In this document: in pieces, positions 7,819 through 16,453 of the stretch
How positions within the stretch are numbered: the stretch's first letter is position 1
Layout of the letters: the number at the start of each line of letters is the position of its first letter
From: CAZADA01 sp964526675
GTDB lineage: Bacteria; Pseudomonadota; Alphaproteobacteria; Caulobacterales; Maricaulaceae
Direction: 5' to 3'
Length of the DNA stretch: 64,000 bases
Assembly: GCA_964526675.1 (NCBI GenBank)
Contig: CAZGLY010000014.1
Span: 3,852 to 67,851 of the forward strand
The notes under the pieces: model-generated
What the model saw: the letters and a program-made list of their open reading frames with translations, nothing else
Databases searched by the model: none
What the model was told of the DNA's origin: nothing
Translations under genes and position numbers: made by a program

Positions 7819-9351
7819 ATGAAAGATATTCTCGAAGAGTTGGAGCGGCGCCGGGCGTCCGCCCATGTCGGCGGCGGCGAGGCGCGCATTGAGGCTCAGC
7901 ATGAACGCGGCAAGCTCGCGGCCCGGGAGCGGCTGGCGTTGCTGCTCGATGAAGGGTCCTTCGAAGAATACGACATGTTCGTGCAACACCGGTGTACGGA
8001 CTTTGGCATGGCGGACAAGACCATTCCCGGTGATGGCGTGGTCACCGGTTGGGGCACGATCAATGGCCGCCAAACATACGTGTTCTCCAAAGACTTTACC
8101 GTCTTTGGCGGTTCATTGTCGGAAGCGCACGCGCAAAAGATCGTCAAGATCATGGAGATGGCGGTCCGCAACCAGGCGCCGGTGATCGGCTTGTATGACG
8201 CTGGCGGCGCGCGCATCCAAGAAGGGGTCGCCAGTTTGGCGGGCTACGCCGACATCTTTCTTCAGAACGTTTTGGCGTCGGGCGTCGTGCCGCAGATTTC
8301 TGTGATTATGGGGCCGTGCGCCGGGGGCGATGTGTATTCACCGGCGATGACCGACTTCATCTTTATGGTGGAGGGCACGTCATATATGTATGTGACAGGG
8401 CCGGATGTCGTCAAAACGGTTACGAATGAAGTTGTGACGCACGAAGAACTTGGCGGCGCCGGCGTTCACGCCAAAAAATCGGGCGTGGCGGATGGGGCGT
8501 TCAAGAATGACTTTGAAGCTCTGATCCAAATTCGCCGCTTGTTTGATTTTTTGCCCTTATCCAACCAAGAAAAGCCGCCGACACGACAAACCTATGACGA
8601 CGCGATGCGCGATGAGATGTCGCTCGACACCCTGATCCCCGACAATCCCAACGCGCCCTATGACATGATGGAGTTGGTGGAGAAGGTCGCCGATGAAGGT
8701 GACGTCTTCCAGATCGCGCCGGCCTATGGACCGAACATCATCACCGCATTCGTCCGCCTGGAGGGCTCCACCGTGGGGGTGGTCGCCAATCAACCGCTGG
8801 CGTTGGCGGGCGTCCTGGACATCGACGCCTCGCGTAAAGCGGCGCGGTTTGTGCGGTTTTGTGACGCATTCAACATTCCCATCCTCACATTTGTGGACGT
8901 ACCGGGCTTCTTGCCTGGAACCCGCCAAGAATACGGGGGGCTGATCAAGCATGGCGCCAAATTGCTGTTCGCGTATGCTGAAGCGACGGTGCCCAAAGTG
9001 ACGGTGATCACCCGAAAAGCTTATGGCGGGGCCTATGATGTCATGAGTTCAAAGCACATCCGCGGCGACATCAATTACGCCTGGCCCACGGCGCAAATCG
9101 CGGTCATGGGTTCGAAAGGGGCGGCGGAGATCATCTTCCGCAAAGACATGGACGATCCGGAAAAGATGGCGGCTCACGCCAAGGAGTATGAAGACCGTTT
9201 CGCCAATCCATTTGTCGCGGCGCAACGCGGATACTTGGACGACGTGATCATGCCCCATGGAACGCGTCGGCGCGTCGTGCGCGCGTTTCGCTCCCTGCGT
9301 AACAAACAGGCCACAAATCCGGCAAAGAAGCACGACAACATCCCCTTGTGA
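7819..9351 (+). CDS. pccB: Propionyl-CoA carboxylase beta (carboxyltransferase) subunit
   Basis: A 510-residue carboxyltransferase that moves CO2 from carboxybiotin to propionyl-CoA, giving methylmalonyl-CoA. The sequence follows PccB end to end: the N-terminal ARERLALLLDEGSFEEYDMFVQHRC, the oxyanion region DAGGARIQEGV, GPCAGGDVYSPAMTDF, and a C-terminal half with VDVPGFLPGTRQE and RKAYGGAYDVMSSKH. Length is normal for the family. A good ribosome site (GGGAGGAG) precedes the ATG. Codon third positions are visibly less GC-rich than in neighbours, as often seen in strongly expressed genes. The biotin carboxylase partner pccA lies 3.4 kb downstream. Confidence 0.95.
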   Translation: MKDILEELERRRASAHVGGGEARIEAQHERGKLAARERLALLLDEGSFEEYDMFVQHRCTDFGMADKTIPGDGVVTGWGTINGRQTYVFSKDFTVFGGSLSEAHAQKIVKIMEMAVRNQAPVIGLYDAGGARIQEGVASLAGYADIFLQNVLASGVVPQISVIMGPCAGGDVYSPAMTDFIFMVEGTSYMYVTGPDVVKTVTNEVVTHEELGGAGVHAKKSGVADGAFKNDFEALIQIRRLFDFLPLSNQEKPPTRQTYDDAMRDEMSLDTLIPDNPNAPYDMMELVEKVADEGDVFQIAPAYGPNIITAFVRLEGSTVGVVANQPLALAGVLDIDASRKAARFVRFCDAFNIPILTFVDVPGFLPGTRQEYGGLIKHGAKLLFAYAEATVPKVTVITRKAYGGAYDVMSSKHIRGDINYAWPTAQIAVMGSKGAAEIIFRKDMDDPEKMAAHAKEYEDRFANPFVAAQRGYLDDVIMPHGTRRRVVRAFRSLRNKQATNPAKKHDNIPL

Positions 9352-9432
9352 TCGGTCGTGGTGGTCAATCGCCGCCAGGCTGCTACGAACAGCGCACGAT
9401 CGACATAATCTACGGAACCAGGGGGTTCGTTC

Positions 9433-10524
9433 ATGAGCAATCGGGTGATTTGGCTGGCTGGCGTGGCGGCTCTGGCGTTGAGCGCCTGTGGCGCGCCGTC
9501 GGAAGAGGATGTGGCGGAGCTGCAAGACGACGCGGCGGACGCCGCGGCGGTGGTCCGCGAGGCCGCAAGCGACGCGGCTGAGGCGGTCGGCGAGGCGGCG
9601 GGCGACGCCGCCGACGCGGTTGAAGAGGTCGTGACCGACGCGGCCGCGGACGCCGACGCGGCGCTGGAGGAGCTTGGCGACGCGGCGGAGGAGCAACTCG
9701 ATACCGCCGTTGAAGCGGTCGAGGCGTTTGTGTCGCCGGTGGACGAAGCGCGGCTTGAGGCGGTGCTCGCCCATCCGCGGCGTGACGAAGACCGCGCGCG
9801 CGACGACGCGCGTCATCCGCAGGAGGTGGTGAGCTTCTTTGGCATCGCCCCGACGGATACGGTGGTTGAGGTGTTGCCCGGCGGCGGGTGGTACACGCGC
9901 GTTCTGGCGCCGTATGTCGCGGAAAACGGACGCTACGCGGCGGTGAACTATTCCATGGCGATGATCGAGGAGCTGTTCGGCGATCGGCTGACCGATGAGC
10001 GTCGCGCCGATATGGCCGGCTTCCCGGACACGTGGCCAGAGAAAGTGGTCGAGTTTGCGGCTGAGGACGGCCGTGAGCCGATTGACGTGCTTGGCGCCTA
10101 CTTCTTCGGCGGCGTGCCGGAAGAAGCCCAAGGCGCTGCGGACGCCGTTCTGTTCATCCGCGCGCTGCACAATCTTGAGCGCGCTGGCTTGATGGAGGAC
10201 GCGATCGCGGACGCGGCGGCGTTGTTGAAGCCCGGCGGCGTCGTCGGCGTCGTTCAGCACAGCGCCCGTGACGAGGCCCCGGACGACTATGTCGACGGCT
10301 CCAATGGGTATCTGCGTCAAGCGCGCGTCGTCGAAGCCTTCGAAGCCGGCGGCTTCACGCTGGTGGCCGAGAGCGACGTGAACGCCAACCCGAACGACAC
10401 CACGGACTATCCCAACGGCGTGTGGACGTTGCCGCCCGTGTTGGGGACCGGTGAAAACGAGGACGAGTATCGGGCGATCGGCGAATCCAACCGCATGACG
10501 CTGCTCTTCCGCAAAGAGGCGTAG
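9433..10524 (+). CDS. Exported lipoprotein with SAM-methyltransferase-like domain
   Basis: A 363-residue protein. The N-terminus is a lipoprotein signal peptide with lipobox LSAC (Cys ~19), so it should be membrane-anchored outside the cytoplasm. Residues ~24-95 are an Ala/Asp/Glu-rich segment with heptad-like spacing that looks like a long helix or coiled coil. From ~100 on it resembles the predicted-methyltransferase family COG4798: VVEVLPGGGWYTRVLAPYV at the SAM motif I position, then AVLFIRALHNL and LLKPGGVVGVVQH. A paralog lies at 11170. SAM is not expected in the periplasm, so activity and substrate are open. Confidence 0.75.
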   Translation: MSNRVIWLAGVAALALSACGAPSEEDVAELQDDAADAAAVVREAASDAAEAVGEAAGDAADAVEEVVTDAAADADAALEELGDAAEEQLDTAVEAVEAFVSPVDEARLEAVLAHPRRDEDRARDDARHPQEVVSFFGIAPTDTVVEVLPGGGWYTRVLAPYVAENGRYAAVNYSMAMIEELFGDRLTDERRADMAGFPDTWPEKVVEFAAEDGREPIDVLGAYFFGGVPEEAQGAADAVLFIRALHNLERAGLMEDAIADAAALLKPGGVVGVVQHSARDEAPDDYVDGSNGYLRQARVVEAFEAGGFTLVAESDVNANPNDTTDYPNGVWTLPPVLGTGENEDEYRAIGESNRMTLLFRKEA

Positions 10525-10532
10525 CCGCCTGC

Positions 10533-10560
10533 TGGATGGCGGGCCTTGGCCCGCCATCCA
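10533..10560 (+). terminator. Strong hairpin after the methyltransferase lipoprotein gene
   Basis: A perfect 13-base inverted repeat, TGGATGGCGGGCC / GGCCCGCCATCCA, separated by TT lies 9 bases after the stop codon. It has no U-tract, so it may be a Rho-dependent end or mRNA-stabilising hairpin rather than a classical intrinsic terminator. It also separates the gene from the convergent DUF302 gene. Confidence 0.6.
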
Positions 10561-10586
10561 CGCGCGGCGCCGTTGAGCGCCGGTCG

Positions 10587-11063
10587 TCAGTCGTGGGCGA
10601 CGGCTTCACCAACGACCGCGGAGAGCACGCCCGTCATGCGGGCGATCGCGGGATGATCCGCCGCCACGCCATGACGCGCCGCGAGGGCGGCGGGGTCGTT
10701 GTAGGCGATTTGGGTCGCGCCGTCGGCGTCGCTCCACGCCAGCACGTGAACAGGCAGGTCGATGCCCATGGTCGGCGCAGCTTGCAGCAACGGCGTTCCC
10801 AAACGCGGATTGCCGAAGATCAACAGCTGCATCGGAGCGAGTTCAGCCTCAATGCTCGCGGCCCCGGCGGCGTGGTCCACCCGAGCCATAACTTTGGCGC
10901 CGCGGCCGGTGACTGCGGCTTCCACGCGGTCAAGCGTGTCGCTCACGGAGTGGGGGCTGGCGGTGACGACCAAATGGGCGGGCGTGGTGTCGGCGGCGGC
11001 TGGCGTCATGGCGACGAATCCTATGATCAGGACGGACAAAAGCGCGCGAATCGGGTGGGGCAT
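10587..11063 (-). CDS. Exported DUF302 protein
   Basis: A 158-residue protein whose first 24 residues (PHPIRALLSVLIIGFVAMTPAAA) form a Sec signal peptide. The mature part fits DUF302: SVSDTLDRVEAAVTGRGAKVMARVDHAAGA, then the family-typical LLIFGNPRLGTPLLQAAPTMGIDLPVHVLAW, which resembles the conserved FGNP..GT.LM..... pattern. The start at 11063 is chosen because it directly precedes the signal peptide. The biochemical role of DUF302 is unknown. It lies between the two exported methyltransferase-like genes on the opposite strand. Confidence 0.85.
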   Translation of the reverse strand: MPHPIRALLSVLIIGFVAMTPAAADTTPAHLVVTASPHSVSDTLDRVEAAVTGRGAKVMARVDHAAGAASIEAELAPMQLLIFGNPRLGTPLLQAAPTMGIDLPVHVLAWSDADGATQIAYNDPAALAARHGVAADHPAIARMTGVLSAVVGEAVAHD

Positions 11064-11169
11064 GGAGGCTCTCCTAGGCTCGGGACACAAACCTGGTTAA
11101 GCACTTGAACACTATGATGCCCAGCAACGACCATGACATCGGCGTTCAAACTCATGTGAGAGGTCCGCG

Positions 11170-12165
11170 GTGAAGCGCACGCGAAACACGACCGGCGACA
11201 GCATCACGAGGATTGATGTGGGACGGTCCGCCAACTCGCCCTTAGGCGCGCTCGTGCTGCGAAGCCTCGCTGCGGCGTTGGCGATGGCGTGCGTGATGTC
11301 GGCCTCCGCCCACGCGCAGTTTGTCATGCCGGACGAGACGCCGCCGGTCGACGCCAGGCCCTTGCGCAATGACGAGTTGCTGCGCCTGGCGCTGTCGCTC
11401 AACCATCCGCGGCGGAAGCCGGACTATCGCCGCGATGTCGGGCGCAACCCCTATGAAACGTTGAGCTTTTTCCGCATCCGCCCGGAGATGACGGTGGCGG
11501 AGGCGGCGCCGGAGGAGGGCTGGTACACGCGGGTGCTCGCGCCCTACATCGCGAACAAAGGTCGCTATGTGGCGTTGAACTACTCGACGGCCGTACTGAA
11601 GCAGGTGATGGGCGGGGCGCTCACGCCGGAAGAGCGGGCGGAGGCGGCGGCCTTTCCCGCGATCTGGCCGGCGATGGTCGACGCGATGCTCGCGGGCTCT
11701 GAGGACGAGGGTCTGGAGGTGCACGGCGCGTACTTTTTGGGCGACACGCCGACGGATCTGGATGAGGGTGTGGACGCGGTGCTGTTCATCCGGGCGCTTC
11801 ACCACATGAAGCGCTTTGGCGGGCTGGACGCCGCGATCGCCGAGACGGCGACCCTTCTGAAACCCGGCGGCTTGGTCGGGGTCGTGCAACATCGCGCGAA
11901 GCCGGACGCGCCGGACAGCTACGCGGATGGATCGAAAGGGTATCTGCGGGAGATTGACGTGATTGCGGCGTTCGAGGCGGCGGGATTTGCGCTGCTGGAT
12001 CGCAGCGAGGTGAACGCCAATCCCAAGGATCCCGCGGACTGGCCGGCCGGGGCGTGGACCTTGCCGCCGCGCCTGATCACGGGCGCGGATGAGGAGCGCT
12101 ATCGCGAGATCGGGGAATCCGATCGCATGACGCTTCTTTTCCAACTGACGGACGACTCCGCTTAA
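11170..12165 (+). CDS. Exported SAM-methyltransferase-like protein, paralog of the 9433 gene
   Basis: A 331-residue protein starting at GTG 11170. A long basic N-region and hydrophobic stretch end at SAHAQ, a probable Sec signal peptide without lipobox. The body aligns by eye with the 9433 protein: the segment after the hydrophobic part reads LSLNHPRRKPDYRRDVGRNP, then TVAEAAPEEGWYTRVLAPYI, AVLFIRALHHM, LLKPGGLVGVVQH and finally IGESDRMTLLF. It lacks the paralog's Ala/acidic helical segment. Function unknown; it is annotated as a predicted methyltransferase (COG4798) in other genomes. Confidence 0.75.
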   Translation: MKRTRNTTGDSITRIDVGRSANSPLGALVLRSLAAALAMACVMSASAHAQFVMPDETPPVDARPLRNDELLRLALSLNHPRRKPDYRRDVGRNPYETLSFFRIRPEMTVAEAAPEEGWYTRVLAPYIANKGRYVALNYSTAVLKQVMGGALTPEERAEAAAFPAIWPAMVDAMLAGSEDEGLEVHGAYFLGDTPTDLDEGVDAVLFIRALHHMKRFGGLDAAIAETATLLKPGGLVGVVQHRAKPDAPDSYADGSKGYLREIDVIAAFEAAGFALLDRSEVNANPKDPADWPAGAWTLPPRLITGADEERYREIGESDRMTLLFQLTDDSA

Positions 12166-12270
12166 CCGCCACGTCTGGCGTCGCGGCGTAAGGACGGTCG
12201 GCGCGTTCGATGTCGCTCCGCGATCCGCAGCGGGCCACGGAACACGTGGTCGGCGCCGGCGCGTAAGCCG

Positions 12271-12414
12271 TTACGCCAGGCCGGAGGCGCCCGCGCTGAG
12301 CAGAAGCGCGTTGGCGACCGACAATCCGGCGCCGAGCGACACCAAAACCGTCGCCAAAGCGCCAGTCCATAGACTTTCTTCAATGTGTCCGCGGTGGATA
12401 TCAGACGGTCGCAT
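12271..12414 (-). CDS. Possible 47-residue small membrane protein
   Basis: A short ORF read by hand on the minus strand. It begins MRPSDIHRGHIEESLW, continues into a hydrophobic stretch (about residues 17-40) rich in Ala, Leu, Val and Gly, and ends ASGLA. A good ribosome binding site, AAGGGAG, sits 8 bases before the ATG. The combination of ribosome site, amphipathic start and one membrane-length segment supports a real small gene, but I do not recognise it and a chance ORF remains possible. It shares the AT-rich island at ~12500 with pccA as a divergent upstream region. Confidence 0.5.
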   Translation of the reverse strand: MRPSDIHRGHIEESLWTGALATVLVSLGAGLSVANALLLSAGASGLA

Positions 12415-12499
12415 CGTGTTGACTCCCTTCTTGAGGCGACACTGGACGGCGACGACCCAGGCTGTGCAGGCCAGTCTCGATCAGGACTATAGGGTTAAC

Positions 12500-12640
12500 A
12501 CAAATGAACCTTGGTAAACAATATAAAAATGCGATGGGCGCACTTTCTCATTTTGAAACACATAATTTCATTTTGTTTTAACCAAAATGTATTGAATTGG
12601 AACGCTGCGACGTTTTGTGTTTCATCAAAGCACAATGCCG
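12500..12640. promoter_or_regulatory. AT-rich island upstream of pccA with dyad and repeated CATTTTG
   Basis: The stretch is strikingly AT-rich against its GC-rich surroundings. It holds a perfect dyad CATTTTG-N7-CAAAATG at 12569-12589, another CATTTTG at 12549-12555, and a TTAACC at the dyad centre. It lies between the 47-residue ORF and pccA, which are divergent, so a shared promoter or operator region is likely. I cannot name the regulator. The TTAACC hexamer is compatible with a CtrA half-site, but the usual TTAA-N7-TTAA arrangement is absent. Confidence 0.45.
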
Positions 12641-12773
12641 AGGACCTGCGATGGCGCGCCGCCTCGCGCTCGTGGATTGGCGCGGGTCCCGTTGGGGGCG
12701 CCGGTTAGTGGCGCCGGCGCGCGGGCGCTTGTAGGTTGGTGGCCCGCCTGCTGACCAACGCCGAGGCTTCACC

Positions 12774-14777
12774 ATGTTTGACCGGGTGCTGATCGCCAAC
12801 CGTGGCGAGATTGCTGTTCGCATCATCAAGACGTGCCGCCGCCTCGGCATTTCGCCGGTCATCGTGACCTCCGAAGCGGACCAAGGGTCGCTGGCGGTGG
12901 AGATGGCGGATGAGGCCGTGCTCGTCGGGCCGGCGCCCGCGGCGCAAAGCTATCTGGTCATCGATCGGATCGTGCAAGCGGTGCGGGACACGGGCGCGCA
13001 GGCGGTCCACCCGGGTTTTGGCTTCTTGTCGGAGAACGCGGCGTTTGCGGAGGCGTTGGCCGCCGCGGGCGTGACGTTCATCGGGCCCAACCCGCGGGCG
13101 ATCGCCGCCATGGGCGACAAGATCGCGTCCAAGAAACTCGCGAAAGAGGCCGGCGTCAGCACCATCCCAGGGTGGGAGGGGGCGGTCCCCGACGCCAAAA
13201 CCGCACGCAAGGCCGCTGAAGCGATCGGTCTGCCGGTCATGATCAAGGCGTCCGCCGGCGGCGGCGGGAAGGGCATGCGCGTCGCCCATGCGCTCAGCGA
13301 GGTCGAAGCCGGATTTGAATCCGCGCGCAACGAAGCCCGTGCGTCTTTTGGCGACGACCGCATATTGATGGAGCGGTTCGTTGAGCGACCGCGCCACATC
13401 GAAATCCAAGTGCTGGGCGACAAGCACGGCCACGTGCTGCACATCGGCGAACGGGAATGCTCCATCCAACGCCGCAATCAGAAGGTGCTGGAGGAGGCGC
13501 CGAGCCCCTTTTTGGACGCTGAGACTCGCGCCGCCATGGGCGCTCAGGCCGTCGCCCTGTCCCAGGCGGTCGACTATGATAGCGCGGGCACGGTGGAGTT
13601 TATCGTCGACCCCAAACGGGAGTTCTTCTTTCTGGAGATGAACACCCGCCTGCAGGTCGAACATCCGGTGACGGAGATGGTCGCGGGTCTCGATCTGGTG
13701 GAGCGTATGATCCGCTCGGCGGCGGGCGAACGGCTCGAGCTGACGCAAGCTGACGTGGATCAGCGCTTTGTCACGGGCGGCTGGGCGGTGGAGGCGCGCC
13801 TCTACGCCGAAGACCCCCGCCGCGGTTTTCTGCCGTCGATCGGGCGGCTTAAGCGGTTTCGCCCGCCGGCGGAGGGCCCCATGGGTCCCGCCGTCTTCCG
13901 CATGGATTCCGGCGTGCGCGAAGGCGATGAGATCTCGATCTACTACGATCCCATGATCGCCAAGATGATCGCCCACGGGCCCGATCGGGCCGCCGCCATC
14001 GACGGCTTGGCCGAGGCGCTCGATCGGATGGAACTGGAGGGCGTGCGCGCCAATGGCGATTTCTTGGGCGCGGTGGTGGATCAGGCGGCGTTTCGCGATG
14101 GCGCGCTCCACACGGGGTATCTCAACGAGCACTTTCCCGACGGGTTCCAGGGGGTCGCGCCGGACGCCGAGGCCTTGGCGCTGTTTGCGGCGGCGGGGAC
14201 GTATGCGCACACGCTTGAGGTCGGGCGGGCGGGGACGGCGGCCTATCCCGCGCCGAACGCCCCGCGGGAGTGGCGGGTCAATGTCGCCGGCGCGCTTGTG
14301 ACCGTGCACGTGATCCACGCCGAGGGGCGAGGGTTGGAGATGGCCGTGGACGATGGCGCGCCAGCTCATTTTGAGACGGCGTGGCTGCCGGGGGATCGTG
14401 TGATGGCCGGGCGTTTCGGCGGTAGAGCGTTCGCGTTAACGCTCAAGCCGACCCTGATCGGCTATGAACTGGCTCGTCGCGGAGCCCGCGTGGCGGTGAC
14501 GACGGCGACGCCCGCGGCGGCGGCGCTGCGCGCGAAGCTGCCGGTGCGGGAGGCGGCCGCCGGCGATGCGAATGTGCTGAGCCCGATGCCGGGGCTGGTG
14601 AGCGCTGTGAAAGTGAATGAGGGCCAGGAAGTGAAGGCGGGCGAACCGCTCGTCGTCGTCGAGGCCATGAAGATGGAGAATGTGATCCACGCCGAGCGCG
14701 ACGGCGCGATTAAGGCGGTGCGCGTGACGGCGGGCGACAGCGTGGCGGCCGATGATGTTTTGGTGGAGTTCGCCTAA
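12774..14777 (+). CDS. pccA: Propionyl-CoA carboxylase alpha (biotin carboxylase/BCCP) subunit
   Basis: A 667-residue biotin-dependent carboxylase subunit. The N-terminal biotin carboxylase domain starts MFDRVLIANRGEIAVRIIKTCRRLG, the ATP-grasp region carries KASAGGGGKGMR, and the active-site region reads EMNTRLQVEHPVTEMV. A linker (BT) domain follows, and a C-terminal biotinyl domain has the acceptor Lys633 in EAMKMEN. The order fits PccA or MccA; the pccB gene 3.4 kb upstream favours propionyl-CoA. The pathway carries propionate and odd-chain or branched amino-acid carbon to succinyl-CoA via methylmalonyl-CoA. Confidence 0.94.
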   Translation: MFDRVLIANRGEIAVRIIKTCRRLGISPVIVTSEADQGSLAVEMADEAVLVGPAPAAQSYLVIDRIVQAVRDTGAQAVHPGFGFLSENAAFAEALAAAGVTFIGPNPRAIAAMGDKIASKKLAKEAGVSTIPGWEGAVPDAKTARKAAEAIGLPVMIKASAGGGGKGMRVAHALSEVEAGFESARNEARASFGDDRILMERFVERPRHIEIQVLGDKHGHVLHIGERECSIQRRNQKVLEEAPSPFLDAETRAAMGAQAVALSQAVDYDSAGTVEFIVDPKREFFFLEMNTRLQVEHPVTEMVAGLDLVERMIRSAAGERLELTQADVDQRFVTGGWAVEARLYAEDPRRGFLPSIGRLKRFRPPAEGPMGPAVFRMDSGVREGDEISIYYDPMIAKMIAHGPDRAAAIDGLAEALDRMELEGVRANGDFLGAVVDQAAFRDGALHTGYLNEHFPDGFQGVAPDAEALALFAAAGTYAHTLEVGRAGTAAYPAPNAPREWRVNVAGALVTVHVIHAEGRGLEMAVDDGAPAHFETAWLPGDRVMAGRFGGRAFALTLKPTLIGYELARRGARVAVTTATPAAAALRAKLPVREAAAGDANVLSPMPGLVSAVKVNEGQEVKAGEPLVVVEAMKMENVIHAERDGAIKAVRVTAGDSVAADDVLVEFA

Positions 14778-14895
14778 CGCGCGCGCGTGTGTCAGGCGGG
14801 GTTGACCGTCGGCGGTGTCGATGGATCTCTGGCGTACGCGTTGACTTGGACCTGCTGGGGCGAGCGAGAGGATGGCCTTCGTGCCTTGAACGACC

Positions 14896-15369
14896 ATGTT
14901 CTATCAATTTGACGGACGGTTAGGCGTGCAAGGGTTTTGGGTCGGGTTTGTGTCGGTGCTGGTGGCGCTGTTTGCGGCCAACGCGCTGGTCGCCCATGAG
15001 CCGACCTTCGCCAGCAATTGGGTGGCGTGGACGCTGGCGGCGCCGCTGCTTTACGCGCTCGCGGTGGTGTGCGCGAAGCGCCTTCATGATTTGGGCGCAT
15101 CGGCGCGGTGGTTGGCCCTAGCGCTGGTTCCGCCCGCGGCGGCGTTTCTGTTTGCAGGCTTGGCGCGGATGTCCGGCGCGGACCTGGACGGCATCAGCGG
15201 GGCGGCGCGCTGGGCCATCCATTGGGGTTACGGCGGCTTGTTCCTTTTGATCGTCGGCACGCTCGGACTGCGGGCGGGGGATCCGAACGCGAACGCGTAC
15301 GGGCCGTCGCCGGTCGCCCTGGAGCTGGAGCCGGGCCACGACGTCACGCCGGCGGAACCGACGGCGTAA
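14896..15369 (+). CDS. DUF805 membrane protein
   Basis: A 157-residue protein with about four hydrophobic helices and the DUF805 hallmark KRLHDLGASARW (about residues 56-67). It begins FYQFDGRLGVQGFWVGF, matching the family's FDGRISR.EFW-like start. Members are small inner-membrane proteins of unknown function. The last 26 bases overlap the convergent 3' end of lipB. Confidence 0.85.
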   Translation: MFYQFDGRLGVQGFWVGFVSVLVALFAANALVAHEPTFASNWVAWTLAAPLLYALAVVCAKRLHDLGASARWLALALVPPAAAFLFAGLARMSGADLDGISGAARWAIHWGYGGLFLLIVGTLGLRAGDPNANAYGPSPVALELEPGHDVTPAEPTA

Positions 15370-16078
15370 GCGCGCCAAAGCGCTGTTCCGCGTGCAGGGC
15401 GGCGTCGAACGCCGCCATGTCCGCGGTGACGCCGAGTTCTGCGAGCGACGTGACGCCGTAGCGGGGGTCACGCATGCCGCAGGGGGCGATGCCGTCGAAG
15501 TGACGGAGGTCAGGCGCGACGTTGACGGCCAGGCCGTGGAAACTGACCCATTTCTTCAGACGCACGCCAATCGCGGCGATCTTGTTCTCGCGCTCGGTCG
15601 GGGTCCCATCGTCGCCGGCGTGTGCAACCCAGACTCCGACGCGTCCCCGGCGCGTGACCGCCGTCACGCCCAGCCGGGCCAAGGCCGCGATCACCCAGCC
15701 TTCGAGACTGGCCACGAACGCGCGCACGTCACGTCCGCGCCGGCGTAAGTCGAGCATCACATACACCACCCGCTGGCCGGGGCCATGATACGTGAACTGG
15801 CCGCCACGGCCGACTTGGTGGACGGGAAACCGCCCGGGCTCCAGAAGGTCGGTCTCTCGGGCGCTGACGCCGGCGGTGTAGAGCGGGGGATGTTCGAGCA
15901 GCCACAGCAGCTCCGGCGCCGTTCCGGCGTGGATCGCCGCCACGCGCGCCTCCATCGCCGCGATCGCCTGATCGTAGGGAACGAGGCCGGGGGACACGGC
16001 CCAGCCCACCGCCGATGCGCCAGGCGGTGGCGTTGTCCTGCTGTCGAGCGGGGAACCGAGCGATGACCCACCGTCCAT
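15344..16078 (-). CDS. lipB: Octanoyltransferase LipB
   Basis: A 244-residue enzyme that transfers octanoyl from acyl-carrier protein to lipoyl domains such as GcvH, the first step of protein lipoylation. Visible motifs are LLEHPPLYTAG, VGRGGQFTYHGPGQRVVYVMLDL, the catalytic Lys in KIAAIGVRLKKWVSFHGLAVNV, and the catalytic Cys in FDGIAPCGM. The N-terminal ~20 residues are less conserved, so a slightly later start is possible. It is divergent from the fliN-like gene. Confidence 0.94.
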   Translation of the reverse strand: MDGGSSLGSPLDSRTTPPPGASAVGWAVSPGLVPYDQAIAAMEARVAAIHAGTAPELLWLLEHPPLYTAGVSARETDLLEPGRFPVHQVGRGGQFTYHGPGQRVVYVMLDLRRRGRDVRAFVASLEGWVIAALARLGVTAVTRRGRVGVWVAHAGDDGTPTERENKIAAIGVRLKKWVSFHGLAVNVAPDLRHFDGIAPCGMRDPRYGVTSLAELGVTADMAAFDAALHAEQRFGALTPSVPPA

Positions 16079-16178
16079 CTTAACATGCCTCTTATGCGTT
16101 TGATTCTAAGCTGGCCCTTGGTGACGCCGGATCAAGCGCGGGTCTTCCGGCTTGGTTCAGCGCGGCGGAGGAGGCTCC

Positions 16179-16430
16179 ATGGACAATCAGCTGGACCGGG
16201 TGGAGGTGGAGATCGCGGTGCTTCTAGGCCGCAGCACGCTGCCGATGGAACAGCTTCTGCGCATGGGGCGCGGGGCCGTGATCCCCTTGGACGTCAACGA
16301 AGACGATGAAGTGTGGATCCTCGCGAACAACCGCCCCATCGCCCGTGGCGAGGTCATGATCCAAGGCGAGAAAGTCGCCGTCAGCGTGACCGATCCCGCG
16401 GACGTCCACGACTACTTCGCCGCCCGCTGA
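16179..16430 (+). CDS. FliN-like flagellar motor switch (SpoA domain) protein
   Basis: An 83-residue protein consisting almost only of a FliN C-terminal/SpoA domain: DRVEVEIAVLLGRSTLPMEQLLRMGRGAVIPLD, then DEVWILANNRPIARGEVMIQGEKVAVSVTD. ATG 16179 is chosen because it follows a good ribosome site (GGAGGCTCC). FliN is the lower C-ring protein that controls rotor switching and export. No other flagellar gene is in the window, so this is a solitary copy, either the only fliN of a dispersed flagellar set or an extra homologue. Confidence 0.85.
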   Translation: MDNQLDRVEVEIAVLLGRSTLPMEQLLRMGRGAVIPLDVNEDDEVWILANNRPIARGEVMIQGEKVAVSVTDPADVHDYFAAR

Positions 16431-16453
16431 GAGGCGCGTTCGCCGACGGGAAC

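Noticed and set aside
12511..12708. 65-codon plus-strand frame in the AT-rich island
   Set aside because: It mostly translates the AT-rich regulatory stretch, lacks a ribosome site and overlaps the pccA leader.
12705..14369. 554-codon minus-strand open frame opposite pccA
   Set aside because: pccA motifs are intact along the plus strand; no homology visible in the antisense frame.
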